From NCBI RefSeq assembly GCF_003731765.1, contig NZ_MOAL01000005.1, positions 219,896 through 283,895 of the forward strand: a stretch of DNA of 64,000 nucleotides, given 5' to 3'. The stretch is from Pseudomonas chlororaphis (GTDB lineage: Bacteria > Pseudomonadota > Gammaproteobacteria > Pseudomonadales > Pseudomonadaceae). Of this stretch, positions 37,509 to 47,354 are shown in pieces. The position numbers and the translations under genes were made by a program. The notes under the pieces are model-generated. The model did not search any database. It was not told the origin of the DNA and saw only the letters and a list, made by a program, of their open reading frames with translations. Numbering within the stretch: position 1 is the stretch's first letter; each line of letters opens with the position of its first letter.

Positions 37509-37534
37509 TGTTACGTGGAATGTTGTGGGTAACA
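37509..37534 (-). promoter_or_regulatory. CbrB enhancer site upstream of crcZ
   Basis: TGTTAC at 37509-37514 and GTAACA at 37529-37534 are separated by exactly 14 bases, the described CbrB recognition pattern. A further TGTTAC half-site is at 37555-37560 and a GTTAC at 37488-37492. The site lies about 100-140 bases before the sigma54 element. Confidence 0.88.
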
Positions 37535-37582
37535 GTTTTTTGCAAAAAATCGAGTGTTACCCACACTCCGGACAGCCCCCAT

Positions 37583-39010
<1,428 letters not shown>

Positions 39011-39032
39011 TGATTCAATTCTCTCGACGGTC

Positions 39033-41981
39033 TCAGTTCACAGCGGACGTCGCTTCGACATGACGCGGTAAGGTCACCCGAATACGGGTGCCGCGTTGGC
39101 TGTGTGGATCAGCCGGGCTGTCGATGGTGATTTGTCCATAATGCTCTTCAACGATGGAATAGACCAGTGCAAGGCCCAGTCCGGTGCCTTCGCCAGGGTC
39201 CTTGGTGGTGAAGAAGGGTTCGAACAATCGGTCCATGATGTTCTTCGGAATGCCACTGCCTTCGTCCTCCACAATCAGGTCGACCGTGTGTTCGAAAGCC
39301 TCGCTCTTGACCCGTACCGCGCTGCCCGCCGGTGAGGCGTCGCGAGCGTTGGACAACAAGTTGATCAGCACCTGGGCGAGCCGTTGCGGATCACCATCGA
39401 CCCAGTGGTCGGGATCGCACAGGTTGAAAAACTGCACTTCAAAATTGCGCCGGTTCAGGGCCAGCAGACCAATGGCATCCTGGGCGACCTCGGCCAGGCA
39501 CACCGCTTCGTCATTGTGTTGATGGCTGCCGGCATGGGCGAAGCTCATCAGCGACTGAACGATGCGGGATATGCGCTTGGTCTGCTCGAGGATCTGCCCG
39601 CTGATTTCGGTGAGTTCGCCGTCGTCCTCGCGTTCTTCCCGCAGGTTTTGCGCCAGGCAGGCAATGCCGGTCACCGGGTTGCCGATTTCATGGGCCACCC
39701 CGGCGGCCAGGCGGCCAATGCTCGCCAGGCGTTCGGAGTGCACCAGCTTGTCTTCGAGCATCTGGGTTTCGGTGAGGTCTTCCACCAGCAGTACCAGGCC
39801 GCTGTTACCCGGTGCCAGGGGCTCGTCGATCGCAGCTTTGTGCAGGTTCAGCCAGCGGGTCTGGCCGTCGAGGGCCAAGTGCTGCTTGTGCAAGTGTTCA
39901 TCGGGCAGGTTGATAAAACCTTGCAACAGTTCTTTCCAGGGGTTGGCGATGGTGATCAGGCGCGAGCCGACCACGTGCTGGGCCGGGATCCCGGTCAGCT
40001 CCTCCATGGCTTTGTTCCACATGAGGATTTCCTGGTCCTTGGCCAGGGAACAGACGCCCATGGGCAGTTCCTGCAGGGTTTGCCGGTGGTAGCGGCGCAG
40101 GGCGTCGAGTTCTGCGGCCAGGCCGGTGAGGCGCGAGTGGTAGTCCTCCAGCCGGCTTTCGATGAAGTGGATGTCCTCGGTGACGTAGTTTTCGCCGCCT
40201 GCCTTATAAGGCAGGAAGGTTTCCACCATGTCCTGGGCGACGCTTGGGCCCATCAGCCCCGAGAGATTGGCCTCGATGCGGTCACGCAGGCGGCGCAAGG
40301 CATAAGGCCGGCGTTCATCGAAGGGCAGGTACAGGTCGCGCAGCGCTTGCTCGACTTCTTTTTGCGCAGCCTTGGCACCCAGGGGCTTGGCCAACTGGGT
40401 GGCGAACTCTTGAGGTGACGCCGCATGCAGTTCCCGGCGTTGCGGCCTGCGCACGTTGTCCACCGCGCAGGCTTCGGCAGCACTGGCTTCCTCGGCACTG
40501 GCGTTGGTGAACAGTGAGATCAGGGTGAACATCAGCACGTTGGCGGCTAGCGAGGCGATGGCCGCCATGTGCCAACTGGTGTCGTCGAGCACGTAGATCA
40601 TGTTCAGCAGGGGGATATAGAAGCCCTGCAGGTTACCGATCAGCGGCAGCAGCATGGTCACCAGCCAGACCAGCACCCCCGCCAGCAAGCCGGCGATAAA
40701 ACCCCGGCGGTTGGCGGTCGGCCAGTAGAGCACCGAAAGCACGCCTGGAAGGAATTGCAGGGTGGCGACGAAGGCGACGATGCCCAGGTTGGCCAGGTCC
40801 TGCTCGGCCCCCAGCAACAGGTAAAAGCCATAGCCGGCCATGATGATGGCGACGATCAGCGCGCGGCGGGTCCACTTCAGCCAGCGATAGATGTTGCCCT
40901 CTGCCGGCGGCTGGTACAGCGGCAGCACCAGGTGGTTGAGGGCCATGCCCGACAAGGCCAGGGTGGTGACGATGATCAAGCCGCTGGCCGCCGACAGGCC
41001 GCCGACATAGGCCAGCAACGCCAGGGCCTTGCTGTTGGCGGCAATGCCGATGCCGAGGGTGAAGTATTCGGGGTTGGTGGTGGCGCCCAGCTTCAGCCCG
41101 GCCCAGAGAATCAGCGGCACCGCCAGGCTCATCAGCAGCAGGAACAACGGCAGCCCCCAACTGGCGCTGACCAGGGCGCGGGGGTTGAGGTTTTCGGTGA
41201 AGGTCATGTGATACATGTGCGGCATCACGATCGCCGAGGCGAAGAACACCAGCAGCAGGGTGCGCCACGGACCTTCCTGCAACGGCGTGTGCAGGGCGGC
41301 GAGGGCCGTCTGGTTTTGCAGCAGCCACAGTTCCAGCTGTTGCGGGCCGTCGAAGACGCCATACAAGGCATAGAGGCCGACACCGCCGATGGCGATCAGC
41401 TTGATCACCGATTCGAAGGCAATGGCGAAGACCAGGCCTTCGTGCTTTTCCCGGGTGGCGATATGCCGTGAGCCGAAGAAGATAGTGAACAGGGTGATCA
41501 GCGCGCAAAAGCTCAAGGCCACCCGGTGCTGCACCGGTTCATGGGTCAGGATGCTGATGGAGTCGGCCACCGCCTGGATCTGCAAGGCCAACAACGGCAA
41601 GACCCCCACCAACATGAAGATAGTGGTCAGGGCACCGGCCCAGGTGCTGCGAAAGCGGAAGGCGAACAGGTCGGCCAGGGAAGACAGCTGGTAGGTGCGG
41701 GTGATCTTGAGGATCGGGTAGAGCAGCACTGGCGCCAGCAGAAAGGCCCCGGAGACCCCGAGGTAGCTGGAGAGGAAACCGTAGCCGTACTGATAGGCCA
41801 GCCCGACCGTGCCATAGAACGCCCAGGCGCTGGCGTAGACCCCCAGCGACAGGGTGTAGGTCAGCGGGTGGCGAATGATCGAGCGCGGGATCATGCCGCG
41901 TTCGCTGATCCAGGCCACCCCGAACAGCACCAGCAGGTAGGCGGCGCTGATCAGGATCATCTGGGTCAGGCTAAAGCTCAT
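39033..41981 (-). CDS. cbrA: Sensor histidine kinase / SLC5-type transporter CbrA
   Basis: About 982 residues. The N-terminal half (about 1-500) is an SLC5/sodium-solute-symporter-like domain with some 12-13 membrane segments. In relatives it transports histidine. A PAS domain follows (about 615-720, GVCSLAKDQEILMWNKAME), then HisKA with LAAGVAHEIGNPVTGIACLA (phospho-histidine in AHE) and an HATPase domain (LINLLSNARDASPAG, DEGSGIP, GEGTGLGLALVYSI). I chose the ATG at 41981, which overlaps the cbrX stop, over one two codons upstream. Confidence 0.95.
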   Translation of the reverse strand: MSFSLTQMILISAAYLLVLFGVAWISERGMIPRSIIRHPLTYTLSLGVYASAWAFYGTVGLAYQYGYGFLSSYLGVSGAFLLAPVLLYPILKITRTYQLSSLADLFAFRFRSTWAGALTTIFMLVGVLPLLALQIQAVADSISILTHEPVQHRVALSFCALITLFTIFFGSRHIATREKHEGLVFAIAFESVIKLIAIGGVGLYALYGVFDGPQQLELWLLQNQTALAALHTPLQEGPWRTLLLVFFASAIVMPHMYHMTFTENLNPRALVSASWGLPLFLLLMSLAVPLILWAGLKLGATTNPEYFTLGIGIAANSKALALLAYVGGLSAASGLIIVTTLALSGMALNHLVLPLYQPPAEGNIYRWLKWTRRALIVAIIMAGYGFYLLLGAEQDLANLGIVAFVATLQFLPGVLSVLYWPTANRRGFIAGLLAGVLVWLVTMLLPLIGNLQGFYIPLLNMIYVLDDTSWHMAAIASLAANVLMFTLISLFTNASAEEASAAEACAVDNVRRPQRRELHAASPQEFATQLAKPLGAKAAQKEVEQALRDLYLPFDERRPYALRRLRDRIEANLSGLMGPSVAQDMVETFLPYKAGGENYVTEDIHFIESRLEDYHSRLTGLAAELDALRRYHRQTLQELPMGVCSLAKDQEILMWNKAMEELTGIPAQHVVGSRLITIANPWKELLQGFINLPDEHLHKQHLALDGQTRWLNLHKAAIDEPLAPGNSGLVLLVEDLTETQMLEDKLVHSERLASIGRLAAGVAHEIGNPVTGIACLAQNLREEREDDGELTEISGQILEQTKRISRIVQSLMSFAHAGSHQHNDEAVCLAEVAQDAIGLLALNRRNFEVQFFNLCDPDHWVDGDPQRLAQVLINLLSNARDASPAGSAVRVKSEAFEHTVDLIVEDEGSGIPKNIMDRLFEPFFTTKDPGEGTGLGLALVYSIVEEHYGQITIDSPADPHSQRGTRIRVTLPRHVEATSAVN

Positions 41982-42147
41982 CGGCATCTTTTTGGCTCTG
42001 CAGGATAAAGGTCACGACGATCAGAATCAGCCAGAGCAGATACGGGCGATACCAGGCGCCTGTAGCATCGATCCACCAATCCATGATGGCGGGGGAGAAC
42101 AGATAGATCCCCACTACCAGGAGCAGGACCAAGCGATAGATGTACAT
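41971..42147 (-). CDS. cbrX: Small membrane protein CbrX, overlapping cbrA
   Basis: A 58-residue protein with two hydrophobic segments (RLVLLLVVGIYLFSPAIM and PYLLWLILIVVTFIL) and an acidic end (QKDADEL). Its TAG lies 8 bases inside cbrA, so cbrA translation is probably coupled to it, as described for P. putida. Function beyond coupling is unknown. Confidence 0.88.
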   Translation of the reverse strand: MYIYRLVLLLVVGIYLFSPAIMDWWIDATGAWYRPYLLWLILIVVTFILQSQKDADEL

Positions 42148-42224
42148 CTCGGCCTCTCTTTATTGTGTGCGTGCCCGAAAACGTGCGGCGATGGTAACGG
42201 ATGGGCGCCAAGCTGCAAGGGGCG

Positions 42225-43121
42225 TCAGCGTATTTGCGCTTCGGGGATGCTCAGTGTGCGTGGAATCTGCGTGGGGGCCCAATGGGCGATGCCCCAACCG
42301 AGGACTTCCCGGGGGCTGGCGCCCTCCAGTTCGGGCCCCGGGTTTTGCCCAAGGGCGCGCAGGGCCCTGAGTAACAGTGGGGTGGCTTGGTCTTGCGCCA
42401 GCGGCGGCGAGCGGTAGGACTTGCCCAGTTTGTTGCCATCCGGCTGGGTAATCAGCGGCAGGTGCAGGTAGCGCGGTTGCGGCAACCCCAGCAGCTCTTG
42501 CAGATACAGCTGGCGGGGCGTGGAATCGAGCAGGTCGGCCCCGCGCACGATATCGGTAACACCTTGCCAGGCGTCATCCAGCACCACCGCCAATTGATAA
42601 GCATAGAGGCCATCGCGACGGCGAATCACGAAGTCCCCGACTTCCCGGCCCAGGTGTTGGCGGTACTCGCCCTGGACCCGGTCCTGGAAGTGGTAATCGA
42701 GTTCCGGTACCCGCAGGCGGATCGCCGCGCCGTCCTGAGCGTGCCCGAGGTTGCGGCACAGCCCTGGGTAGATGCCCTGGTAGGGCTCCAGTTGTTTGCG
42801 CGAACAGGTACACGCGTAGGCCAGGCCGTGGTTGAACAGGCGATTGAGCACCTCGGCGTAAGCGTCGTGGCGTTCGCTCTGGCGGACCATCTCGCCGTCC
42901 CACTCAAAACCGTAGCGTTCCAGGGCATTGAGGATCGCCGCCTGGGCACCGGGTTCTTCCCGGGGCGGGTCGAGGTCTTCCATGCGCAACAGCCAGCGGC
43001 CGCCCACGGCGCGGGCATCGAGGTAGGACGCAAGGGCCGCCACCAGGGAGCCGAAATGCAAGTGGCCGCTGGGCGTGGGGGCGAAGCGCCCGATGTACGA
43101 AGGTGATGTGGAGGCAGTCAT
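42225..43121 (-). CDS. gluQ: Glutamyl-Q tRNA(Asp) synthetase
   Basis: A 298-residue paralogue of the GluRS catalytic core without the anticodon-binding domain. It attaches glutamate to the queuosine of tRNA-Asp. The HIGH-type GRFAPTPSGHLHFGSLVAAL, the zinc-site cysteines in ACTCSRKQL and GLCRNLG, and the KMSKS-like GNKLGKS are visible. It is downstream of dksA on the same strand, a conserved pair, with a terminator between them. Confidence 0.95.
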   Translation of the reverse strand: MTASTSPSYIGRFAPTPSGHLHFGSLVAALASYLDARAVGGRWLLRMEDLDPPREEPGAQAAILNALERYGFEWDGEMVRQSERHDAYAEVLNRLFNHGLAYACTCSRKQLEPYQGIYPGLCRNLGHAQDGAAIRLRVPELDYHFQDRVQGEYRQHLGREVGDFVIRRRDGLYAYQLAVVLDDAWQGVTDIVRGADLLDSTPRQLYLQELLGLPQPRYLHLPLITQPDGNKLGKSYRSPPLAQDQATPLLLRALRALGQNPGPELEGASPREVLGWGIAHWAPTQIPRTLSIPEAQIR

Positions 43122-43178
43122 GGGGGCGGATGCTATGGGGTCTGGCCCCGGCGTGACAAGCGTGTCGGGGGGATTGCC

Positions 43179-43203
43179 GTGGCGGGCAAGCTTGCTCCAG
43201 CAG
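43179..43203. repeat. REP-like element between gluQ and dksA
   Basis: GTGGCGGGCAAGCTTGCTCC followed by AGCAG is the reverse form of the P. fluorescens REP consensus (GGAGC-AAGCTTGC-CGC). It contains the palindrome GCAAGCTTGC. Confidence 0.6.
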
Positions 43204-43225
43204 GGGAAGGCAAGGATGGCAGAAA

Positions 43226-43252
43226 CAAAAACGGAGCGTTTTCACGCTCCGT
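43226..43252 (-). terminator. dksA terminator
   Basis: ACGGAGCG at 43231-43238 pairs with CGCTCCGT at 43245-43252; on the minus strand the stem is followed by T4. It lies 20 bases beyond the dksA stop. Confidence 0.9.
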
Positions 43253-43271
43253 TCTGTGTTCAAGGCGGCGA

Positions 43272-43712
43272 TTACTTGCCGACTTGTTTTTCCTTGATTT
43301 CCGCCAAGGTCTTGCAGTCGACGCACATGTCGGCGGTAGGACGGGCTTCCAGACGGCGGATGCCGATCTCGACGCCACAGGATTCGCACCAGCCGTATTC
43401 TTCGTCTTCGATCAATTGCAGGGTCTTGTCGATCTTCTTGATCAACTTGCGCTCGCGGTCGCGGGCACGCAGCTCAAGGCTGAACTCTTCTTCCTGGCTG
43501 GCACGGTCGGCCGGGTCGGGAAAGTTGGCTGCTTCGTCTTTCATATGGTCAACAGTGCGGTCGACTTCCTGCATCAAGTCCTGTTTCCACTTGTTCAGGA
43601 TCTTGGTGAAGTGCTCGCGCATGGGTTTGCCCATGTACTCTTCGCCTGCCGTTTCAACATAAGGTTCGAAACCGCTGATCGATTGATTCTGTTGCTTTGC
43701 TTGGGTGGGCAT
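43272..43712 (-). CDS. dksA: RNA polymerase-binding transcription factor DksA
   Basis: A 146-residue protein that binds the RNAP secondary channel and, with ppGpp, represses stable-RNA promoters. The coiled-coil with the tip aspartates (FPDPADRASQEEEFSLELR) and the C-terminal zinc finger (CESCGVEIGIRRL...MCVDC) are intact. I chose the ATG at 43712, the normal family start. Its likely targets in this window are the tRNA and rRNA promoters with GC-rich discriminators. Confidence 0.97.
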   Translation of the reverse strand: MPTQAKQQNQSISGFEPYVETAGEEYMGKPMREHFTKILNKWKQDLMQEVDRTVDHMKDEAANFPDPADRASQEEEFSLELRARDRERKLIKKIDKTLQLIEDEEYGWCESCGVEIGIRRLEARPTADMCVDCKTLAEIKEKQVGK

Positions 43713-44048
43713 GAATGGACCGCCTCTACTCTTGTAATCCATTGCGCAGGATTGCTCCATCTCCGACACTTGCCGGCCCTGCGGCTGCAAGCGGGCGAAC
43801 TTACCAGATCAAATCCGAGCGCGCTACTCCCGGTTGTCGAGCCTGCGCCTGCCGTGGCCCGGGAAAACGGGCAAAGGCCGATCCGATAAGTTGATGGGTC
43901 TGATCAAACGTTGATTTTAGTCAAACTTGAGCCAGGTGTTGAGGTTCCTCAGCTCCAGCAAACCGAGGGCTCTGATTGCTTTTGGTTCTCGGGAGTTCCA
44001 TGGGGTGGGTAGAATCGGTGTTTTGCTCCCTCAATGTAAGGAAGGCTA
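43713..44048. other. Divergent intergenic region dksA / aminotransferase
   Basis: About 335 bases without a gene. It must hold promoters for both genes. TCAAACGTTGA near 43904-43914 is a short dyad and TCAAAC repeats near 43921. TAGAAT at about 44010 could be a -10 element for the aminotransferase. Nothing else stands out. Confidence 0.45.
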
Positions 44049-45221
44049 ATGGCTCTGCCCTACAGTGCGCGCAGCCGCGCTATCGAACCGTTCCATGTCA
44101 TGGCCTTGCTGGCCCGCGCCAATGAATTGCAGGCGGCGGGTCATGACGTGATCCACCTGGAGATCGGCGAGCCGGACTTCACCACCGCCGAGCCGATCAT
44201 CCAGGCTGGCCAGGCTGCGCTGACGGCGGGCAAGACCCGTTACACCGCGGCCCGCGGGATTCCCGAACTGCGCACGGCGATCTCGGGCTTCTATCAGCAA
44301 CGCTACGGCCTGGACATCGACCCTGAGCGAATTCTGATCACCCCGGGCGGTTCCGGTGCGCTGCTGCTGGCCAGCAGCCTGCTGGTGGACCCGGGCAAAC
44401 ACTGGCTGCTGGCGGACCCGGGCTACCCCTGCAATCGGCACTTCCTGCGCCTGGTGGAAGGGGCGGCACAACTGGTGCCGGTGGGCCCCGATGTGCGTTA
44501 TCAACTGACCCCGGACTTGGTCGCGCGCTACTGGGACCAGGACAGCGTGGGTGCCTTGGTCGCGTCTCCCGCGAACCCGACCGGGACCATCCTGACCCGC
44601 GATGAGCTGGCCGGCTTGTCCGCCGCCATCAAGGCGCGCAACGGTCATTTGGTGGTGGACGAGATCTACCACGGCCTGACTTACGGCACCGATGCGGCCA
44701 GCGTGCTGGAAGTCGATGACAGTGCCTTTGTCCTTAATAGTTTCTCAAAATATTTCGGCATGACCGGTTGGCGCCTTGGTTGGCTGGTGGCGCCACCGGA
44801 AGCAGTGGGCGAACTGGAGAAGTTGGCGCAGAACCTCTACATCAGCGCGCCGAGCATGGCCCAATACGCGGCCCTGGCCTGCTTTGAGCCGGCCACCCTG
44901 AGTATTCTCGAAGAGCGTCGGGCCGAATTCGGTCGTCGTCGTGATTTCCTACTGCCGGCCCTGCGAGAGCTAGGGTTCGGCATCGCCGTGGAGCCTGAAG
45001 GCGCGTTTTACCTGTATGCCGATATCAGCGCCTTTGGCGGCGATGCTTTTGCCTTCTGTCGGCATTTCCTGGAAACCGAGCACCTGGCCTTCACGCCGGG
45101 CCTGGACTTTGGCCGGCATCAAGCCGGGCACCATGTGCGCTTTGCCTACACCCAAAGTCTGCCGCGACTCCAGGAAGCGGTTGAGCGGATCGCCCGTGGC
45201 TTGCGGAGCTGGCAAGGCTGA
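44049..45221 (+). CDS. PLP-dependent class I aminotransferase
   Basis: A 390-residue fold-type I aminotransferase of the AspC/AlaT-like group. The PLP lysine is in NSFSKYFGMTGWRLGW, preceded by SPANPTGTIL and VVDEIYHGLTYG. The C-terminal arginine that binds the substrate carboxylate is likely in HVRFAYTQSL. Substrate not deducible. It overlaps sfsA by one base (TGATG). The same gene next to dksA is conserved in Pseudomonas. Confidence 0.9.
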   Translation: MALPYSARSRAIEPFHVMALLARANELQAAGHDVIHLEIGEPDFTTAEPIIQAGQAALTAGKTRYTAARGIPELRTAISGFYQQRYGLDIDPERILITPGGSGALLLASSLLVDPGKHWLLADPGYPCNRHFLRLVEGAAQLVPVGPDVRYQLTPDLVARYWDQDSVGALVASPANPTGTILTRDELAGLSAAIKARNGHLVVDEIYHGLTYGTDAASVLEVDDSAFVLNSFSKYFGMTGWRLGWLVAPPEAVGELEKLAQNLYISAPSMAQYAALACFEPATLSILEERRAEFGRRRDFLLPALRELGFGIAVEPEGAFYLYADISAFGGDAFAFCRHFLETEHLAFTPGLDFGRHQAGHHVRFAYTQSLPRLQEAVERIARGLRSWQG

Positions 45222-45934
45222 TGCGTTTCCATCCTCCTCTCGAAGAAGGGCGCTTGTTGCGTCGCTACAAGCGTTTCCTGGCGGATATCGAGACCGCCAG
45301 CGGTGAGTTGCTGACCATTCACTGCCCCAACACCGGCTCGATGTTCAATTGCATGGTCGATGGCGGGCAGGTCTGGTTCAGTCGCTCCAATGACCCCAAG
45401 CGCAAATTGCCGGGCACCTGGGAAATCAGCGAAACCCCACAAGGCCGGCTGGCATGCGTTAACACGGCGCGGGCCAATGCCTTGGTCGAAGAGGCGCTAC
45501 GGGCTGGCCTGATCACCGAGCTAAACGGGTTTATCGGGCTCAAGCGGGAAGTGCCTTACGGCCAGGAAAACAGTCGTATTGATTTCCGCCTGGACTTCCC
45601 CGATGGCCCGGCCTTTGTCGAAGTCAAAAGCGTCACCCTCGGGTTTGCGGAGTCGGCAGTTGCAGCCTTTCCGGATGCCGTGACCCAGCGCGGCGCCAAG
45701 CACCTGCGTGAGCTGGCCTCTCTGGCCCGGGAGGGCGTGCGTGCCGTGCAGTTGTACTGCGTCAACCTGACGGGCATCGAGGCGGTGCGGCCGGCGGTGG
45801 AGATCGACCCGGGTTATGCCGCCGCCCTGCGAGAAGCTGTGGCCGCCGGTGTTGAAGTGCTGGCTTACGGCGTGCGCCTGACGCCTGAGGAAGTCTGCAT
45901 CGAGCGTCGGCTCGAGGTGCTGCTCGACGTTTAA
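45221..45934 (+). CDS. sfsA: DNA/RNA nuclease SfsA
   Basis: A 237-residue SfsA protein, first described as a sugar-fermentation stimulator and later placed in the PD-(D/E)XK nuclease fold. Family motifs: RRYKRFLADIETASGELLTIHCPNTGSM, then SRIDFRLDFP and FVEVKSVTL, whose D/E...EVK residues fit the nuclease site. Coupled to the aminotransferase. The stop overlaps the convergent Rieske gene by four bases. Confidence 0.93.
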   Translation: MRFHPPLEEGRLLRRYKRFLADIETASGELLTIHCPNTGSMFNCMVDGGQVWFSRSNDPKRKLPGTWEISETPQGRLACVNTARANALVEEALRAGLITELNGFIGLKREVPYGQENSRIDFRLDFPDGPAFVEVKSVTLGFAESAVAAFPDAVTQRGAKHLRELASLAREGVRAVQLYCVNLTGIEAVRPAVEIDPGYAAALREAVAAGVEVLAYGVRLTPEEVCIERRLEVLLDV

Positions 45935-46248
45935 AGTTCGACCCAGATTCCCTGGCGGTCTTCGCGGCATTCAAGACTGCTCAGGGCCTGCCCGGCGCAC
46001 GGGCCTGAGACGCACTCACCGTCTTCGATCAAGAACAATGCACCGTGGGTGGCGCACTGGATCAGGCTGGCACTGGCGTCGAGGAATTGATCGGCCTGCC
46101 ACTCCAGGGCCACCCCGCGATGGGGGCAACGGTTGAGGTACACGTACACCTGGCTTTGGCGGCGCACAGCGAAGAGCTTCACGCCGTCGAGTTCAAAACC
46201 TCGGCTGCAGCCTTCGGGCAGGTGGTCTGGGGGGCAAAGCAACTTCAT
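45931..46248 (-). CDS. Rieske [2Fe-2S] protein
   Basis: A 105-residue single-domain Rieske protein of the ferredoxin type. The cluster ligands CPHRG (C and H) and QCATHGA (C and H) are spaced as in the family. There is no signal peptide, so it is cytoplasmic. It may deliver electrons to an oxygenase, but no oxygenase lies nearby. Confidence 0.88.
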   Translation of the reverse strand: MKLLCPPDHLPEGCSRGFELDGVKLFAVRRQSQVYVYLNRCPHRGVALEWQADQFLDASASLIQCATHGALFLIEDGECVSGPCAGQALSSLECREDRQGIWVEL

Positions 46249-46337
46249 GTCTGTCCTTGGTCCGGAGGCTCTAGGCTCGGGTTGTGGTGAATATCACCAG
46301 GTGGTTTGAGGAAACATGTCGACCCTTGACGGCCAAA

Positions 46338-46352
46338 TGAAAACAATTATCA
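46338..46352 (-). promoter_or_regulatory. Fur box of the haem transport operon
   Basis: On the minus strand TGATAATTGTTTTCA matches the 7-1-7 Fur core (TGATAAT-N-ATTATCA) at 12 of 14 positions. It lies about 115 bases before the start of the haem-binding protein gene. Confidence 0.7.
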
Positions 46353-46466
46353 AATGACCGCCGCGCCCCATAGCGGCACTCGCTGGTTCTGATGCCTGGG
46401 TTGAAGGTTGTGTCACAGCGAACGCGGCTTTTCAGTGGGCCCTTCTTCATTCAAGGAAAGCTTTCT

Positions 46467-47354
46467 ATGCGCCCAAGTGCCAGCGCCATTGCGTTCTGTG
46501 TCGCCCTGTTGACGAGCCATTGTGCGAGTGCCGATTCATCGCCGCAGCGCTGGGTGAGCGCGGGCGGTGCGTTGTCCGAGTGGGTCAGTGCGCTGGGCGC
46601 CGAGTCGAAGCTGGTGGGGGTGGATACTACCAGCCAGCACCCGTCCTCACTCAAGGCACTGCCGAGCATCGGCTATCAGCGTCAGTTGTCTGCGGAAGGG
46701 GTGTTGAGCCTGCGCCCGCAGATTCTGGTGGGCACCGAGGAAATGGGGCCGCCACCGGTGCTCTCGCAGATTCGCGGTGCCGGGGTTCAGGTCGAGCTGT
46801 TTTCCGCCCAGGCTGACCTGCCGACCCTGCAGGCGAACCTGCAACACCTGGGGCGGCTGTTGGCCCTTGAGGATCGGGCCGGGCAACTGTTCCAGGGTTA
46901 TCAGCAACAATTGCAGCAACAACAGGCCTGGGTCGCGTCGGCCCAGACTCGGCACGCAGCGCCGGGCGTCTTGCTGTTGCTGGGGCATGCGGGTGGCAAG
47001 CCATTGATTGCCGGCCAAGGCACGGCGGCCGATTGGCTGCTGCAACAGGCTGGCGGTCGCAACCTGGCCACGCACACCGGTTACAAACCGTTCTCGGTGG
47101 AGTCCCTGGCCAGTCTTCAGCCTGATGTGCTGGTGTTCTCCGATCGCAGCCTGGCGGGGGAGGCGGCGCGCACAGCCTTGTTCAAGGAAAATCCAATCCT
47201 CGCCTCGACGCCTGCTGCCAAAGCCGGTCGAGTCCTGGAGATCGACCCGACTTTGTTGGTGGGTGGGTTGGGGCCGCGCTTGCCGGACAGTATCAAGGCG
47301 CTGTCCGCGGCGTTTTATCCCCTTGAGCCAGCCCAGGCCAGCACGACGCAATGA
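46467..47354 (+). CDS. hmuT: Haem ABC transporter, periplasmic binding protein
   Basis: A 295-residue class III substrate-binding protein. A signal peptide (IAFCVALLTSHCASA) is followed by the two-lobed fold with the haem-ABC pattern: RWVSAGGALSEWVSALGAESKLVGVDTTSQHP, then LLLLGHAGGKPLIAGQGTAADWLLQQAGG. AAGGAAAG precedes the ATG at 46467. It heads a coupled hmuTUV-chaN operon (phuTUVW in P. aeruginosa). Confidence 0.9.
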   Translation: MRPSASAIAFCVALLTSHCASADSSPQRWVSAGGALSEWVSALGAESKLVGVDTTSQHPSSLKALPSIGYQRQLSAEGVLSLRPQILVGTEEMGPPPVLSQIRGAGVQVELFSAQADLPTLQANLQHLGRLLALEDRAGQLFQGYQQQLQQQQAWVASAQTRHAAPGVLLLLGHAGGKPLIAGQGTAADWLLQQAGGRNLATHTGYKPFSVESLASLQPDVLVFSDRSLAGEAARTALFKENPILASTPAAKAGRVLEIDPTLLVGGLGPRLPDSIKALSAAFYPLEPAQASTTQ

